64,000 nucleotides of DNA, from contig CALDSK010000325.1 in the NCBI GenBank assembly GCA_937911865.1, positions 89,942 through 153,941 on the forward strand. The letters are read 5' to 3'. The position numbers and the translations under genes are program-made. Within the stretch, counting starts at the first letter, position 1; each line of letters begins with the position of its first letter. Positions 1 through 8,066 of the stretch are shown piece after piece. Below the pieces are notes generated by a model. The model saw only the letters and a list, made by a program, of their open reading frames with translations. It was not told where the DNA came from and did not search any database. This DNA comes from an uncultured Synechococcus sp. Lineage in GTDB: Bacteria; Cyanobacteriota; Cyanobacteriia; Phormidesmidales; Phormidesmidaceae.

Positions 1-2
1 TC

Positions 3-1010
3 GACATCCTGGCGGTGGCTTCTACCCTGTTTGGTCTAGCAACTTCTTTGGGCTTTGGCGTACAGCAGGTAAACGCAGGCTTCAACTTCCTCGTTGGCTT
101 GCCGATTTCAACTCCGATACAAGTAGGATTGATTGCGATTATTACTGGCCTGGCAACAGCGTCTGTAGTGGCGGGGTTAGACGCTGGTGTTAGGCGGTTG
201 AGCGAACTCAACATGGTTCTGGCCGCTATCTTTATGACGTTTGTGCTGCTCGTTGGGCCAACGCTATTTATCCTGGGCACCTTCGTTCAAGTGACCGGAT
301 ATTACGTCGCATCACTGCCAACTTTAAGCTTCTGGACAGAAACCTTTAGCGGCAGCTCCTGGCAAAATAGCTGGACTGTCTTTTACTGGGGCTGGTGGAT
401 TTCCTGGTCTCCTTTTGTCGGCATCTTTATTGCTCGTGTGTCTAAAGGCCGCACGATTCGAGAGTTTATCTTAGGTGTGTTGCTACTGCCTGCGCTTTTG
501 ACCTTCTTATGGATGTCTGTCTTTGGCGGTACGGCAATGTCTATGCAGTTAGGAGAATCGTCGAGTATTATTGGCGATGCGGTCACTGAGAATGTCGCGA
601 CAGCTCTGTTCGTGATGCTTCAGCAGCTGCCGCTAGCTGGACTTACATCCTTTGTTGGCATTGTTCTAGTCGTTGTCTTCTTTGTTACTTCCTCAGATTC
701 AGGCTCTTTGGTGGTAGACAACCTTACCTCTGGCGGAAAACTGGATTCGCCAGTGCCTCAACGGGTGTTTTGGGCTGTGATTGAAGGGGTGGTTGCTGCA
801 GTACTGCTATTGGGCGGTGGACTCCAAGCGCTTCAAACTGCGTCAATTGCAACAGGCCTACCCTTTGCGGTTGTACTGCTGGTGATGTGCTACAGCCTCT
901 ACAAAGGATTGCATCAGGAGCTAGCGATGCTTGAGGCCCTGCAGTTGCAGAAGATTGAATCTGTCGCTCAAAGTCCTGAAGCCACGGCGCCTCAAGAGGC
1001 GATTGTTTAG
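3..1010 (+). CDS. BCCT family betaine/carnitine/choline transporter, C-terminal part (5' truncated by window)
   Basis: This is the C-terminal part of a secondary transporter of the betaine/choline/carnitine family, an inner-membrane protein that usually imports compatible solutes with Na+ or H+. The reading frame is already open at base 3 (Asp-Ile-Leu-Ala before the first GTG at 15), so the true start lies upstream of the window. Visible family marks are the GFGVQQVNAGFNFL segment near the left end and the signature WTVFYWGWWISWSPFVG (encoded near 373-423), which holds the conserved Trp residues of the substrate site. Several hydrophobic helices follow. The tail is short and ends in TAG. It is convergent with clpB. 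Substrate cannot be told; glycine betaine is the usual guess. Confidence 0.93.
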   Translation, partial: DILAVASTLFGLATSLGFGVQQVNAGFNFLVGLPISTPIQVGLIAIITGLATASVVAGLDAGVRRLSELNMVLAAIFMTFVLLVGPTLFILGTFVQVTGYYVASLPTLSFWTETFSGSSWQNSWTVFYWGWWISWSPFVGIFIARVSKGRTIREFILGVLLLPALLTFLWMSVFGGTAMSMQLGESSSIIGDAVTENVATALFVMLQQLPLAGLTSFVGIVLVVVFFVTSSDSGSLVVDNLTSGGKLDSPVPQRVFWAVIEGVVAAVLLLGGGLQALQTASIATGLPFAVVLLVMCYSLYKGLHQELAMLEALQLQKIESVAQSPEATAPQEAIV

Positions 1011-1019
1011 CCCTCTGCG

Positions 1020-1142
1020 CTATAGCTTTTGAAGAGTTGCTTAGGACAGTTTCATTGGATAAAACCGTTGCGTCGCAACAGGCAACTCTTCTGTGCAAAG
1101 TAAGTCTGTGCAAAGTAAGAATGCATCCTTACTTTGCTATAT
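1020..1142 (-). repeat. 108-bp interspersed element, copy A (with internal 15-bp duplication)
   Basis: Read on the minus strand, this begins ATATAGC and ends GCTATAG. It matches the copies at 7951, 19162 and 40958 in plan: a head hairpin centred on ATGCAT, a middle part, then the tail ending in CAACTCTTCAAAAGC and the terminal repeat. It is 123 bp long because a 15-bp unit (TCTGTGCAAAGTAAG on the plus strand, 1090-1104 and 1105-1119) is duplicated; without that it is exactly 108 bp. The short ORF across it is not a gene. Confidence 0.75.
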
Positions 1143-1168
1143 TTTTTCATCACTGTATTTCATCAAAG

Positions 1169-1209
1169 GAAGGGCCCCTGATTAGATGCTGTCTAATCAG
1201 GGGCCCTTC
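1169..1209 (-). terminator. Strong hairpin downstream of clpB (likely terminator)
   Basis: There is a perfect 18-bp stem (arms 1169-1186 and 1192-1209) with a 5-base TGCTG loop. It lies 45 bases past the clpB stop and between the convergent BCCT and clpB genes. The lower-strand side continues into an A/T-rich stretch with interrupted T residues, so it may end transcription in one or both directions. The T-tract is not classical. Confidence 0.6.
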
Positions 1210-1253
1210 TCTCTTGAAAGAATCCGATGAGGGCTCCGATGAAACTATTGAAT

Positions 1254-3872
1254 CTATGCCGTTACCAGCTCGGCAGGCAAGCGTTTAAACGCTAGGCGCT
1301 CGTTTTCTACATCGACAAAGATGGTGTCGCCAGGGAGAAATTCGCTGCGTAAAATGGCTTTGGCTAGTTTGGTTTCTACTTCGCGCTGAATGGCTCGCTT
1401 GAGCGGGCGAGCGCCGTAGGTAGGATCGTAGCCAATGTCAGCAACAAAGTCTAACGCGGCGTCGGAGAGCTTCAGCGTGAGCTTTTTCTCTTCTAGGCGG
1501 CTCTCCAATCGCTTGATTTGGATTTTGACGATGTCGCGCAGCTGCGATTTCATCAACGCATGGAAGATGATGATTTCATCAATGCGGTTGAGAAACTCAG
1601 GGCGGAACTGGCCGCGAAGGGCGTCTGTGACGCGCGATCGCATTTCATCATATTTAGTATCATCGCCTGCAATATCTAGAATGTACTGCGAGCCAATGTT
1701 GCTAGTCATAATGATGATGGAGTTGGTAAAGTCCACCGTGCGACCCTGCGAGTCAGTAATTCGACCATCGTCTAGCACCTGCAACAGAATGTTGAACACA
1801 TCGGGATGCGCTTTCTCAATTTCATCGAACAGGATGACAGAGAAAGGGCGACGGCGTACGGCTTCGGTCAGCTGACCGCCTTCGTCGTAACCGACGTATC
1901 CTGGAGGCGCACCGACTAGGCGAGAGACGGCGTGCTTTTCCATGTATTCAGACATATCGATGCGGACCATCGCATCGGACGTGTCGAACAGGTAGCTGGC
2001 AAGGGCTTTGGCGAGTTCGGTTTTACCAACCCCTGTGGGACCGAGAAAGATAAAGCTGGCCATTGGCCGATCGGGATCGGCAAGACCGGCGCGCGATCGC
2101 TGAATAGAATCAGCCACTGCAGTTACTGCCTCATCTTGCCCAATCACTCTTTTGTGCAGCTCGTTCTCAAGATTGAGCAGCTTTTCCATCTCAGATTCGA
2201 CGAGCTTACTCAGGGGAATGCCCGTCCACTTGGAGATAATTTCTGCGATGTCAGCTTCGGTGACCTCTTCACGCAAAAGCGTTTTCCCAGATGTTTGCGT
2301 TTCGCTAATTTCAGCTTCAGCTGCCGCGAGTCGCTTTTGCAGGTCGGGCAGCTTGCCGTACTTTAGCTCAGCGCCTCGGTTGTGGTCGTAGTCGCGCTCC
2401 GCCTGCTCAATTTCTACATTGACCCGGTCAATCTCTTCTTTGATGGTTTGCACCTGACCAATGGTGTCTTTTTCTGACTGCCACCGGGCGCTCAGCTCAC
2501 CCTGTTCTTCTTTTAGATCGGCTAGCTCTTTCTCTAGCTTTTCCAAACGGTCGATAGACGCCGGATCGCTCTCCTTTTGTAAAGACAGCCGCTCCATTTC
2601 CATCTGAAGAATTTTGCGATCAATTTCATCTAGCTCTTCAGGTTTGGACGTGATCTCCATTTTGAGCTTGGCAGCAGCTTCGTCTACCAGATCAATAGCT
2701 TTATCTGGCAAGAAGCGATCGCTAATATACCGGGTAGATAGCGCAGCCGCAGCAACCAGCGCGCTATCTGCGATTTGCACCCCGTGGTGAACTTCATAGC
2801 GTTCTTTCAGGCCGCGCAGAATAGAAACAGTATCTGCTACAGACGGCTGATCGACATATACCTGCTGAAATCGACGCTCTAGCGCAGCATCTTTTTCAAT
2901 GTGCTGACGGTATTCATCGAGCGTGGTTGCACCAATGCAGCGCAGCTCTCCGCGAGCCAGCATAGGCTTGAGCAAGTTACCTGCATCCATCGCCCCTTGA
3001 GACGCGCCTGCGCCCACAACGGTATGGATTTCATCGATAAAGAGAACGATTTGACCGGCTGAGTCAGTCACTTCTTTAAGCACTGCTTTGAGCCGCTCTT
3101 CAAATTCTCCTCGATACTTGGCCCCCGCAATCAGTGCGCCCATATCTAGTGAGATGAGCGTGCGATCTTGAAGTGACTGGGGAACATCACCACGCACAAT
3201 ACGCTGAGCTAGGCCCTCGGCGATCGCAGTTTTACCGACACCAGGCTCACCGATTAGCACCGGGTTGTTTTTAGTCCGGCGCGATAAAATCTGAATCGTA
3301 CGGCGGATTTCATCGTCGCGGCCAATGACCGGATCTAACCGTCCCTCGCGGGCATAAGCCGTTAAATCACGACCATATTTTTCTAACGACTCGTATTTAC
3401 CTTCGGGATTTTGATCGGTCACTTTTTGGTTTCCTCTAATCTGCGTGATGGCTTCTTTTAAATCTGTTTCGCTAACGCCAAGCTCTTTGAGCAACCTTTG
3501 ACCCAATCGTTTGTCTTTTGTGTAGGCAAGCACGAGGTGCTCAATCGAAACGTAGTCGTCATCAAAAGACTGGCGATAGTCGTCGGCTTTGTCTATCAGA
3601 GCGCTGGTGGCACTGCTAACGTAGATAGAGTCGCTAGAGCCTTTTACTTTGGGCTGCTGATCAATAAATGTCGTCGTGCGGCTGTGCAAAGTACCTGTCG
3701 ATACGCCTACCTTCTCAAAAATGCGAGAAGCTAGCCCCTCTTGTTCTAGCAATGCCAGCATCAGGTGTTCGGGCTCTAACTGCTGATGGCTAGAACGTTT
3801 GACAATATCTAAGGAGCTGTTGAGCGCACTTTGGACTTTCTCTGTAAACTTGCTGGGATCGTTGATTTGCAT
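1254..3872 (-). CDS. clpB: ATP-dependent chaperone ClpB (Hsp100 disaggregase)
   Basis: ClpB forms a cytosolic hexamer that pulls proteins out of aggregates with DnaK. At 872 residues it has the normal length. The N-terminal Clp repeat domain covers about residues 1-150. The first AAA+ module has Walker A GEPGVGKTA near residue 210 and Walker B VLFIDEIHT. The long coiled-coil middle domain that separates ClpB from ClpA/ClpC lies at about 400-530. The second AAA+ module has LGPTGVGKTELAKAL near 605 and VILFDEIEKAHPDVF. The ATG at 3872 is preceded on the coding strand by a purine-rich AAGGAAAGGAA site. No CIRCE (HrcA) operator was seen upstream. Cyanobacteria often have two clpB genes; which one this is cannot be said. 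Confidence 0.97.
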   Translation of the reverse strand: MQINDPSKFTEKVQSALNSSLDIVKRSSHQQLEPEHLMLALLEQEGLASRIFEKVGVSTGTLHSRTTTFIDQQPKVKGSSDSIYVSSATSALIDKADDYRQSFDDDYVSIEHLVLAYTKDKRLGQRLLKELGVSETDLKEAITQIRGNQKVTDQNPEGKYESLEKYGRDLTAYAREGRLDPVIGRDDEIRRTIQILSRRTKNNPVLIGEPGVGKTAIAEGLAQRIVRGDVPQSLQDRTLISLDMGALIAGAKYRGEFEERLKAVLKEVTDSAGQIVLFIDEIHTVVGAGASQGAMDAGNLLKPMLARGELRCIGATTLDEYRQHIEKDAALERRFQQVYVDQPSVADTVSILRGLKERYEVHHGVQIADSALVAAAALSTRYISDRFLPDKAIDLVDEAAAKLKMEITSKPEELDEIDRKILQMEMERLSLQKESDPASIDRLEKLEKELADLKEEQGELSARWQSEKDTIGQVQTIKEEIDRVNVEIEQAERDYDHNRGAELKYGKLPDLQKRLAAAEAEISETQTSGKTLLREEVTEADIAEIISKWTGIPLSKLVESEMEKLLNLENELHKRVIGQDEAVTAVADSIQRSRAGLADPDRPMASFIFLGPTGVGKTELAKALASYLFDTSDAMVRIDMSEYMEKHAVSRLVGAPPGYVGYDEGGQLTEAVRRRPFSVILFDEIEKAHPDVFNILLQVLDDGRITDSQGRTVDFTNSIIIMTSNIGSQYILDIAGDDTKYDEMRSRVTDALRGQFRPEFLNRIDEIIIFHALMKSQLRDIVKIQIKRLESRLEEKKLTLKLSDAALDFVADIGYDPTYGARPLKRAIQREVETKLAKAILRSEFLPGDTIFVDVENERLAFKRLPAELVTA

Positions 3873-4090
3873 GGGTTCCTTTCCTTAATGCAGCAATGGC
3901 TGTGATGGCGATCGCGCCGTGACTGACTAAAGTTAGGGGGGCGTCATCAAAAGCAGGAGACGACGGTTCAGCCGCTGGCGTGTTGAGTCTATTGTAAAAA
4001 AGCCTCAACGCTTTGATGATTCGGTGTTTACGGCCTTAAAAGGTAGGTATAGCCGTCCCTATTTCGTTTTAGACCGCCATTTCAGGCGCC

Positions 4091-4120
4091 CAGAGCCGAA
4101 CAGAGCCGAACAGAGCCGAA
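4091..4120. repeat. Tandem repeat, 10 bp x 3 (CAGAGCCGAA)
   Basis: Three perfect copies of CAGAGCCGAA run from 4091 to 4120 in the spacer between the divergent clpB and YihY genes. The rest of the spacer (3873-4164) shows no other gene or clear site. Confidence 0.8.
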
Positions 4121-4164
4121 CCAGTGGAACCGAAGCGATTTTCCCCGCGTCTGCATAAAGACCT

Positions 4165-5271
4165 GTGGCCAGCTTGTGTCTATATAGGCTTGAACTGGTC
4201 GCACAATTAAGGCTATACAACTGTTACCCGTTCATCAAACCTATTTGCGAAATTCTCTTGGCCTCTCGTCGTCGCAATATCTCCAAGAAAATATACGCGA
4301 CCTATCAGCAGCAGCGACCGTTGCAGAGAATTTGGCATACGCTCTCACCTATTGAGTTCGTCCGATTTTTGCGCTATCTCAATTTGCTGACCGTGCGGCG
4401 CGTGATTCGCACGACGTTTCGCCAGCGATTGCCCAGCCTTGCTTCAGAAATGGCATACAACTGGATGCTGGGTCTATTTCCAGGCATCTTGGCTTTTTTG
4501 ACAGCCATTGGTCTGTTTAGTCCCTTAAAGCAGACCTTTGCGAATCTGGCTGGCCAGCTCAGTGAGATTGCGCCTGGCGGCGTACCCGAGCTGATTTATG
4601 GATTTGAAGAAGTGGTTACTGAGAACCAGAGCCGCGGCCTGTTTTCGATAAGTTTTGCGTTTGCGCTATGGGCTTCTGCTGGGGCGATGAGCGCAGCCAT
4701 GCGATCGCTCGACCAAATGCACCAGATCCCAATACGCCGCAGACGCCCGTTTTGGAAAGCGCGTCTGGTGTCGATTACCCTAACGCTAGGGACGATTGCT
4801 CTATTAATTACGGCCTCTTCTATCGTATTTATTAGCGACTGGGTGGTGCAGCAGCTAGTCGCTCGTAGTCAAGGGGATATTGGCTACTGGGTATCGGAGG
4901 CCTGGGGGCTATTTCGCTGGCCGCTGGCTTTGAGCATCATGTCGTCGGCGTTTGCCTTCATTTATCGGTACGGACCCAGCCGGTGGACGCCAGGTAAACC
5001 GCTGCTTCCAGGTGCGGTACTTGCTGCCTTCTCGTGGGCGGTTATTTCAGGCCTATTTCGGCTGTACGTCACCCACTTCGGCAATTTTGTTTACAGCGCG
5101 GTCGCAACCGTTATTGTGCTGTTGCTATGGCTTTGGATCACCTCTTTAGTCATGCTAATTGGTGATTTGCTGAATCTGACCGTAGGCAGAGCGATGGTTG
5201 AAGAGCGTAAGCGAAGAGAGAGCCTAGCCCTACCGCATGGACTGCAAGCTGTTGAAGACGAAGACGCCTAG
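4165..5271 (+). CDS. YihY/virulence factor BrkB family membrane protein
   Basis: This is an integral inner-membrane protein of the YihY/BrkB family (once mislabelled RNase BN); its biochemical function is not established. The family core is clear: RQRLPSLASEMAYNWMLGLFPG followed by six hydrophobic helices, with a long stretch of hydrophobic residues ending in VLLLWLWITSLVMLIGDLLN, the typical last helix. At 368 residues from the GTG at 4165 it is longer than many relatives (about 300). The first 70 or so residues are not obviously conserved, so a later start is possible. Its 3' end overlaps the convergent small gene at 5230-5415 by 42 bases. Confidence 0.85.
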   Translation: MASLCLYRLELVAQLRLYNCYPFIKPICEILLASRRRNISKKIYATYQQQRPLQRIWHTLSPIEFVRFLRYLNLLTVRRVIRTTFRQRLPSLASEMAYNWMLGLFPGILAFLTAIGLFSPLKQTFANLAGQLSEIAPGGVPELIYGFEEVVTENQSRGLFSISFAFALWASAGAMSAAMRSLDQMHQIPIRRRRPFWKARLVSITLTLGTIALLITASSIVFISDWVVQQLVARSQGDIGYWVSEAWGLFRWPLALSIMSSAFAFIYRYGPSRWTPGKPLLPGAVLAAFSWAVISGLFRLYVTHFGNFVYSAVATVIVLLLWLWITSLVMLIGDLLNLTVGRAMVEERKRRESLALPHGLQAVEDEDA

Positions 5272-5415
5272 ACAGGCCAGAATAAGTAGCCACAGTACGA
5301 TCCCAGGTAGGAAGGACAGCAGTGTCAGGCCTCGAAAGACCCATACGCCGACGGTAAAGCAAATGAGAAATAGTAAGAGCTGAGAGCCGGGTCTGAGTCG
5401 AATTTTTTTAGGCAT
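5230..5415 (-). CDS. Small two-helix membrane protein, hypothetical
   Basis: This is a 61-residue protein starting MPKKIRLRPG at the ATG at 5415. It has a basic N-terminus and two hydrophobic stretches (LLLFLICFTVGVWVF and FLPGIVLWLLILACLGVFVF). The open frame runs further upstream to 5490, but the extra residues look like ordinary spacer and the MPKK start fits a small membrane protein better. It overlaps the end of the convergent YihY gene. No function is recognised; short proteins of this shape are common in cyanobacteria. Confidence 0.6.
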   Translation of the reverse strand: MPKKIRLRPGSQLLLFLICFTVGVWVFRGLTLLSFLPGIVLWLLILACLGVFVFNSLQSMR

Positions 5416-6063
5416 GGTGTTTAGGCGAGATGTAGGAGACGTGGCTAAAAAGAGTGGCTGACAAAAACGTCTACAGATTTGATGAGTCAAAATACGGGCT
5501 CAACTCATTGTGAGGGATGCCTTTACCGCAAATCTCCCAATGCATTCAAACCCCGCTATCAACGTAGACTACGTGACAGAAACTATAGCGGCCCACTGAC
5601 AAATTTGGTTTATAGCGCTGTCAATAAGCTTGCTGTCATAAAGTGCTTTGGATCGTTGATGCCTTTATAGCGTTTGCCCGATTGCTTGGGACACGTCTGG
5701 AGGCTATGGCCTGCAGCTTTTTAATTTTTTCGCCAGAAAACATTGCAATTTCCGTAATTCTACTTACAAAAGATGCAGTGTCCAAAGCGAGCGTAGGGCA
5801 TGCTCTGAGCGCAGAGCTTTTTTGTATTCGGTGTGTTTACCAAAAGTTTATGAGTTCCTTACCAACACCTTGACCTAGTGTCTGTGAAATTGGGCAATAC
5901 TTGCAGGAACTATAACGATTCAAATCATTCATAGCTAAGTATGCACGAGTTGTGCTTTATACCAGCTACATACGCTTAGCGATTGGTGCTAGCGATTCTG
6001 GTTCTGCGCTAGTTTGCTTCAACGCTTCTCGTGTTGTTTCTATTTTTAAGCCTTTTGAGACCT
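5416..6063. other. Spacer with no recognisable gene
   Basis: About 650 bases between the small membrane protein and the SRPBCC gene. Short ORFs exist (for example 5479-5670 and 5643-5873), but their translations have no family features and no ribosome site. No RNA gene or repeat was recognised. Confidence 0.5.
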
Positions 6064-6621
6064 ATGACAGTTTCTATGCCCTCTCCTACAGCGCTTCGGG
6101 TTACCCAGCAAGAGGAGCGATCGCTCATGAATGGCGACGTCCTGATTACAACGACAACGGTAGAGTCAGGCGCGGCTGTAACAGCAACTATGTATGTGCC
6201 TATGGAGAGGCAGCAGACCTGGCAGCAGCTGACGGATTACAGCAAGTGGGTCCATTATTTTCCAGACATTGTGCAAAGCCAGGTGCTAGACGTGAAGCGT
6301 CGAACGAAGACGCACCCGGCCACTCGTCGGTTGTATCAAGTAGCCCGTAAGGCTTTTATGATGTTTTCGGCGCAGGTGGAAATTTACCTTCAGGTGATTG
6401 AAACGCTGCACCAAAAGATTCAGTTTCGCTTTGAGCAGGGGACGTTTTCAGATTTTGCCGCTGACTTGACGCTGGAAGACTATGGCCAGGGAACGCTGCT
6501 GACCTATTCGGTGAAGGCGACACCTCTGATCCCGGTGCCGCGCTTTTTGATTGAGCAGGCGATTCGCCACGATTTGCCTGGCAATATGAAGACGATGCGC
6601 AATGTGATGTGCGCGGCATAG
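6064..6621 (+). CDS. SRPBCC family (START-like / polyketide cyclase-dehydrase) protein
   Basis: The protein has the layout of a START-like helix-grip fold that binds a hydrophobic ligand: an N-terminal beta hairpin (VESGAAVTATMYVPMERQQTWQQLTDYSKWVHYFPDIVQSQVL), a middle beta sheet ending in FRFEQGTFSDFAADLTLEDYGQGTLLTYSVKA, and a long C-terminal helix (RFLIEQAIRHDLPGNMKTMRNVM). The W-x-x-L-x-x-Y-x-x-W-x-x-Y-F-P pattern is typical of cyanobacterial members. The frame is open from 6031; the ATG at 6064 (MTVSMPSPT) is chosen because the residues before it are merely hydrophobic. It sits 3 bases before an O-methyltransferase gene, suggesting co-translation. The ligand is unknown. Confidence 0.8.
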   Translation: MTVSMPSPTALRVTQQEERSLMNGDVLITTTTVESGAAVTATMYVPMERQQTWQQLTDYSKWVHYFPDIVQSQVLDVKRRTKTHPATRRLYQVARKAFMMFSAQVEIYLQVIETLHQKIQFRFEQGTFSDFAADLTLEDYGQGTLLTYSVKATPLIPVPRFLIEQAIRHDLPGNMKTMRNVMCAA

Positions 6622-6624
6622 GGC

Positions 6625-7287
6625 ATGTCTAATCGATCGATTGAGTTAGACGATCGGCTCTATAGCTATTTGCTATCTGCTTCGCTGCGAGAGACGGCGG
6701 TGCAGGCCGATCTGCGGCAGGTGACGCGCGAGCATCGGCAGGCAAGAATGCAGGTTTCCCCGGAGCAAGGGCAGTTTATGGCTTTGCTAGTGCAGCTGCT
6801 CGGCGCGAGGAAGACGCTAGAGATTGGCGTGTTTACGGGTTACAGGGCGCTGGCCGTGGCGATGGCGCTGCCAGAAGATGGCCGAATGGTGGCCTGTGAT
6901 GTGAATGAGGACGACTGTGCGATCGCACGCTCCTATTGGGAAAAAGCCAACGTCGCTCACAAAATAGACCTCCGCATCGCCCCGGCTTTAGATACGTTGA
7001 ATGAACTAATTGCTACTGGTGAGTCGGGCACTTTCGATTTTTCTTTTATCGATGCAGACAAAAGCAACTACGACAACTATTACGAAAAGTCTCTTCAGCT
7101 GCTTAGACCCGGTGGACTGATCGCTGTAGACAATACGCTTTGGTACGGCCGGGTAGCGGATCCGGATGTTCAGGACAAGCGGACAAACCGCATCCGCGCT
7201 CTAAATGAGAAAGTCCGAGATGATGAGCGGGTGACGATGAGCCTGCTGCCTGTAGGGGATGGATTGTTGCTTGTTCGAAAACGATAA
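6625..7287 (+). CDS. Class I SAM-dependent O-methyltransferase (caffeoyl-CoA/catechol type)
   Basis: This soluble methyltransferase transfers a methyl group from S-adenosylmethionine to a hydroxyl group, with a divalent metal in this family. Motif I is EIGVFTGY at residues 66-73, Asp92 is placed to bind the SAM ribose, the metal and catalytic segment FIDADKSNYDNYY lies at 141-153, and VDNTLWYG at 168-175. Its 220 residues are the usual length. It begins 3 bases after the SRPBCC gene, so the two probably form an operon and the SRPBCC protein may handle the same hydrophobic compound (inference). The substrate is unknown; cyanobacterial members act broadly on catechols. Confidence 0.92.
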   Translation: MSNRSIELDDRLYSYLLSASLRETAVQADLRQVTREHRQARMQVSPEQGQFMALLVQLLGARKTLEIGVFTGYRALAVAMALPEDGRMVACDVNEDDCAIARSYWEKANVAHKIDLRIAPALDTLNELIATGESGTFDFSFIDADKSNYDNYYEKSLQLLRPGGLIAVDNTLWYGRVADPDVQDKRTNRIRALNEKVRDDERVTMSLLPVGDGLLLVRKR

Positions 7288-7304
7288 CAACAACCAGAGC
7301 CTGT

Positions 7305-7643
7305 ATGAGTGGAATTGATCGCGAAATCACCCTTGATCTTCGTCATATTGCCAAGCATCTGCCAAATACAGCACAGAGTGCTCGGCTCTTGCGAAAAGGG
7401 CGATCAGCTCACGTATTTAACGACGAAGATACCCTCCTTAGAGTCGCACAAGCTATCATAGCGGAAGGCACTTATACAGGTTTTGCTAGGGGTTACGATC
7501 GCTACGGATTAATGTTTACTGAGGCGATCGGTGTTCGTATTGGCCCTGATGAATCAACTCTTCCATTGTTCTACGGCGAGGTAAAGATCGATGCAGACAA
7601 CCGGTACCACCCCGTCCCGCGCACTCGACCCAGCGAAGAATGA
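7305..7643 (+). CDS. Small hypothetical protein of a cyanobacterial family (possibly DUF6972)
   Basis: This 112-residue protein has the pattern KGRSAHVFNDEDTL...GYDRYGLMF...PLFYGEVKID..NRYHPVPRTRPS, which I recognise from many short cyanobacterial hypotheticals; from memory Pfam calls it DUF6972, and the name should be checked. Conserved His, Arg, Tyr and the closing RTRPS give it the look of a small enzyme of the RNase/toxin type, but that is only an inference. It follows the methyltransferase by 17 bases. Its end overlaps the next small gene by 53 bases in a different frame, which suggests tightly linked expression of the two products. Confidence 0.65.
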   Translation: MSGIDREITLDLRHIAKHLPNTAQSARLLRKGRSAHVFNDEDTLLRVAQAIIAEGTYTGFARGYDRYGLMFTEAIGVRIGPDESTLPLFYGEVKIDADNRYHPVPRTRPSEE

Positions 7644-7860
7644 CTGGAATTTTCTGGAAGTTTGGGTTGATCCAATGCAATCGCCTCCCTACTTGCTGAT
7701 GCTTTTAGGTGATAAGTCGGGCCATTGTCGGATTCTGGACCCTGCGGAGCAGTATAAATTAATTAAGCAATACGATAGTTACAATCAAGCGCAGCTTTGG
7801 CTGCTTGAAGATGAGTATGAACCGCTCGAAGGTCGCTTATCTGAATTTGAGTTGCATTAG
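7591..7860 (+). CDS. Small acidic hypothetical protein overlapping the previous gene
   Basis: This is an 89-residue acidic protein with the core DWNFLEVWVDPMQSPPYLLMLL..RILDPAEQYKLI and the end LLEDEYEPLEGRL. The start at 7591 is supported by GAGG at 7578-7581, nine bases upstream, inside the coding region of the preceding gene. The overlap of 53 bases in another frame and the opposite charge of the two products fit a two-protein unit such as toxin and immunity or antitoxin, but no family is recognised and nothing in the sequence proves it. It is followed by copy B of the 108-bp element. Confidence 0.6.
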   Translation: MQTTGTTPSRALDPAKNDWNFLEVWVDPMQSPPYLLMLLGDKSGHCRILDPAEQYKLIKQYDSYNQAQLWLLEDEYEPLEGRLSEFELH

Positions 7861-7950
7861 GTTGTTGATCTCAACGGCATTCTCAAAGACGTATTGAGCC
7901 TCTAAACAGCTAGGTGGCTTGTAAACAGGCATTTGCCGCCTGCTGAGTTG

Positions 7951-8058
7951 ATATAGCAAATGTCCTGATGGATTAGGGCATTTGCTCAGGAGCGTTGCTT
8001 GTCCGCTATAGGTCGTAGCTTCTCGTTAGTGTCTTAAGCAACTCTTCGAGAGCTATAT
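7951..8058 (+). repeat. 108-bp interspersed element, copy B
   Basis: It starts ATATAGC and ends GCTATAT, exactly 108 bp. The head (7955-7986) folds into a hairpin around TGATGGAT with a wobble pair. A second, more distant pairing (AGCGTTGC with GCAACTCT) has one mismatch. It aligns without gaps to copies C and D. It lies between two convergent genes. Confidence 0.8.
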
Positions 8059-8066
8059 GTAGAAAT

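Noticed and set aside
1037..1288. Open frame of 83 codons between the BCCT and clpB genes
   Set aside because: It is made of copy A of the 108-bp element and the terminator hairpin and overlaps the clpB end; there is no ribosome site or family feature.
3790..4008. Possible HrcA/CIRCE control of clpB
   Set aside because: No TTAGCACTC-N9-GAGTGCTAA or near match was found upstream of the gene.
5479..5873. Two short ORFs in the spacer before the SRPBCC gene
   Set aside because: They have no ribosome site, no domain and low-confidence composition.
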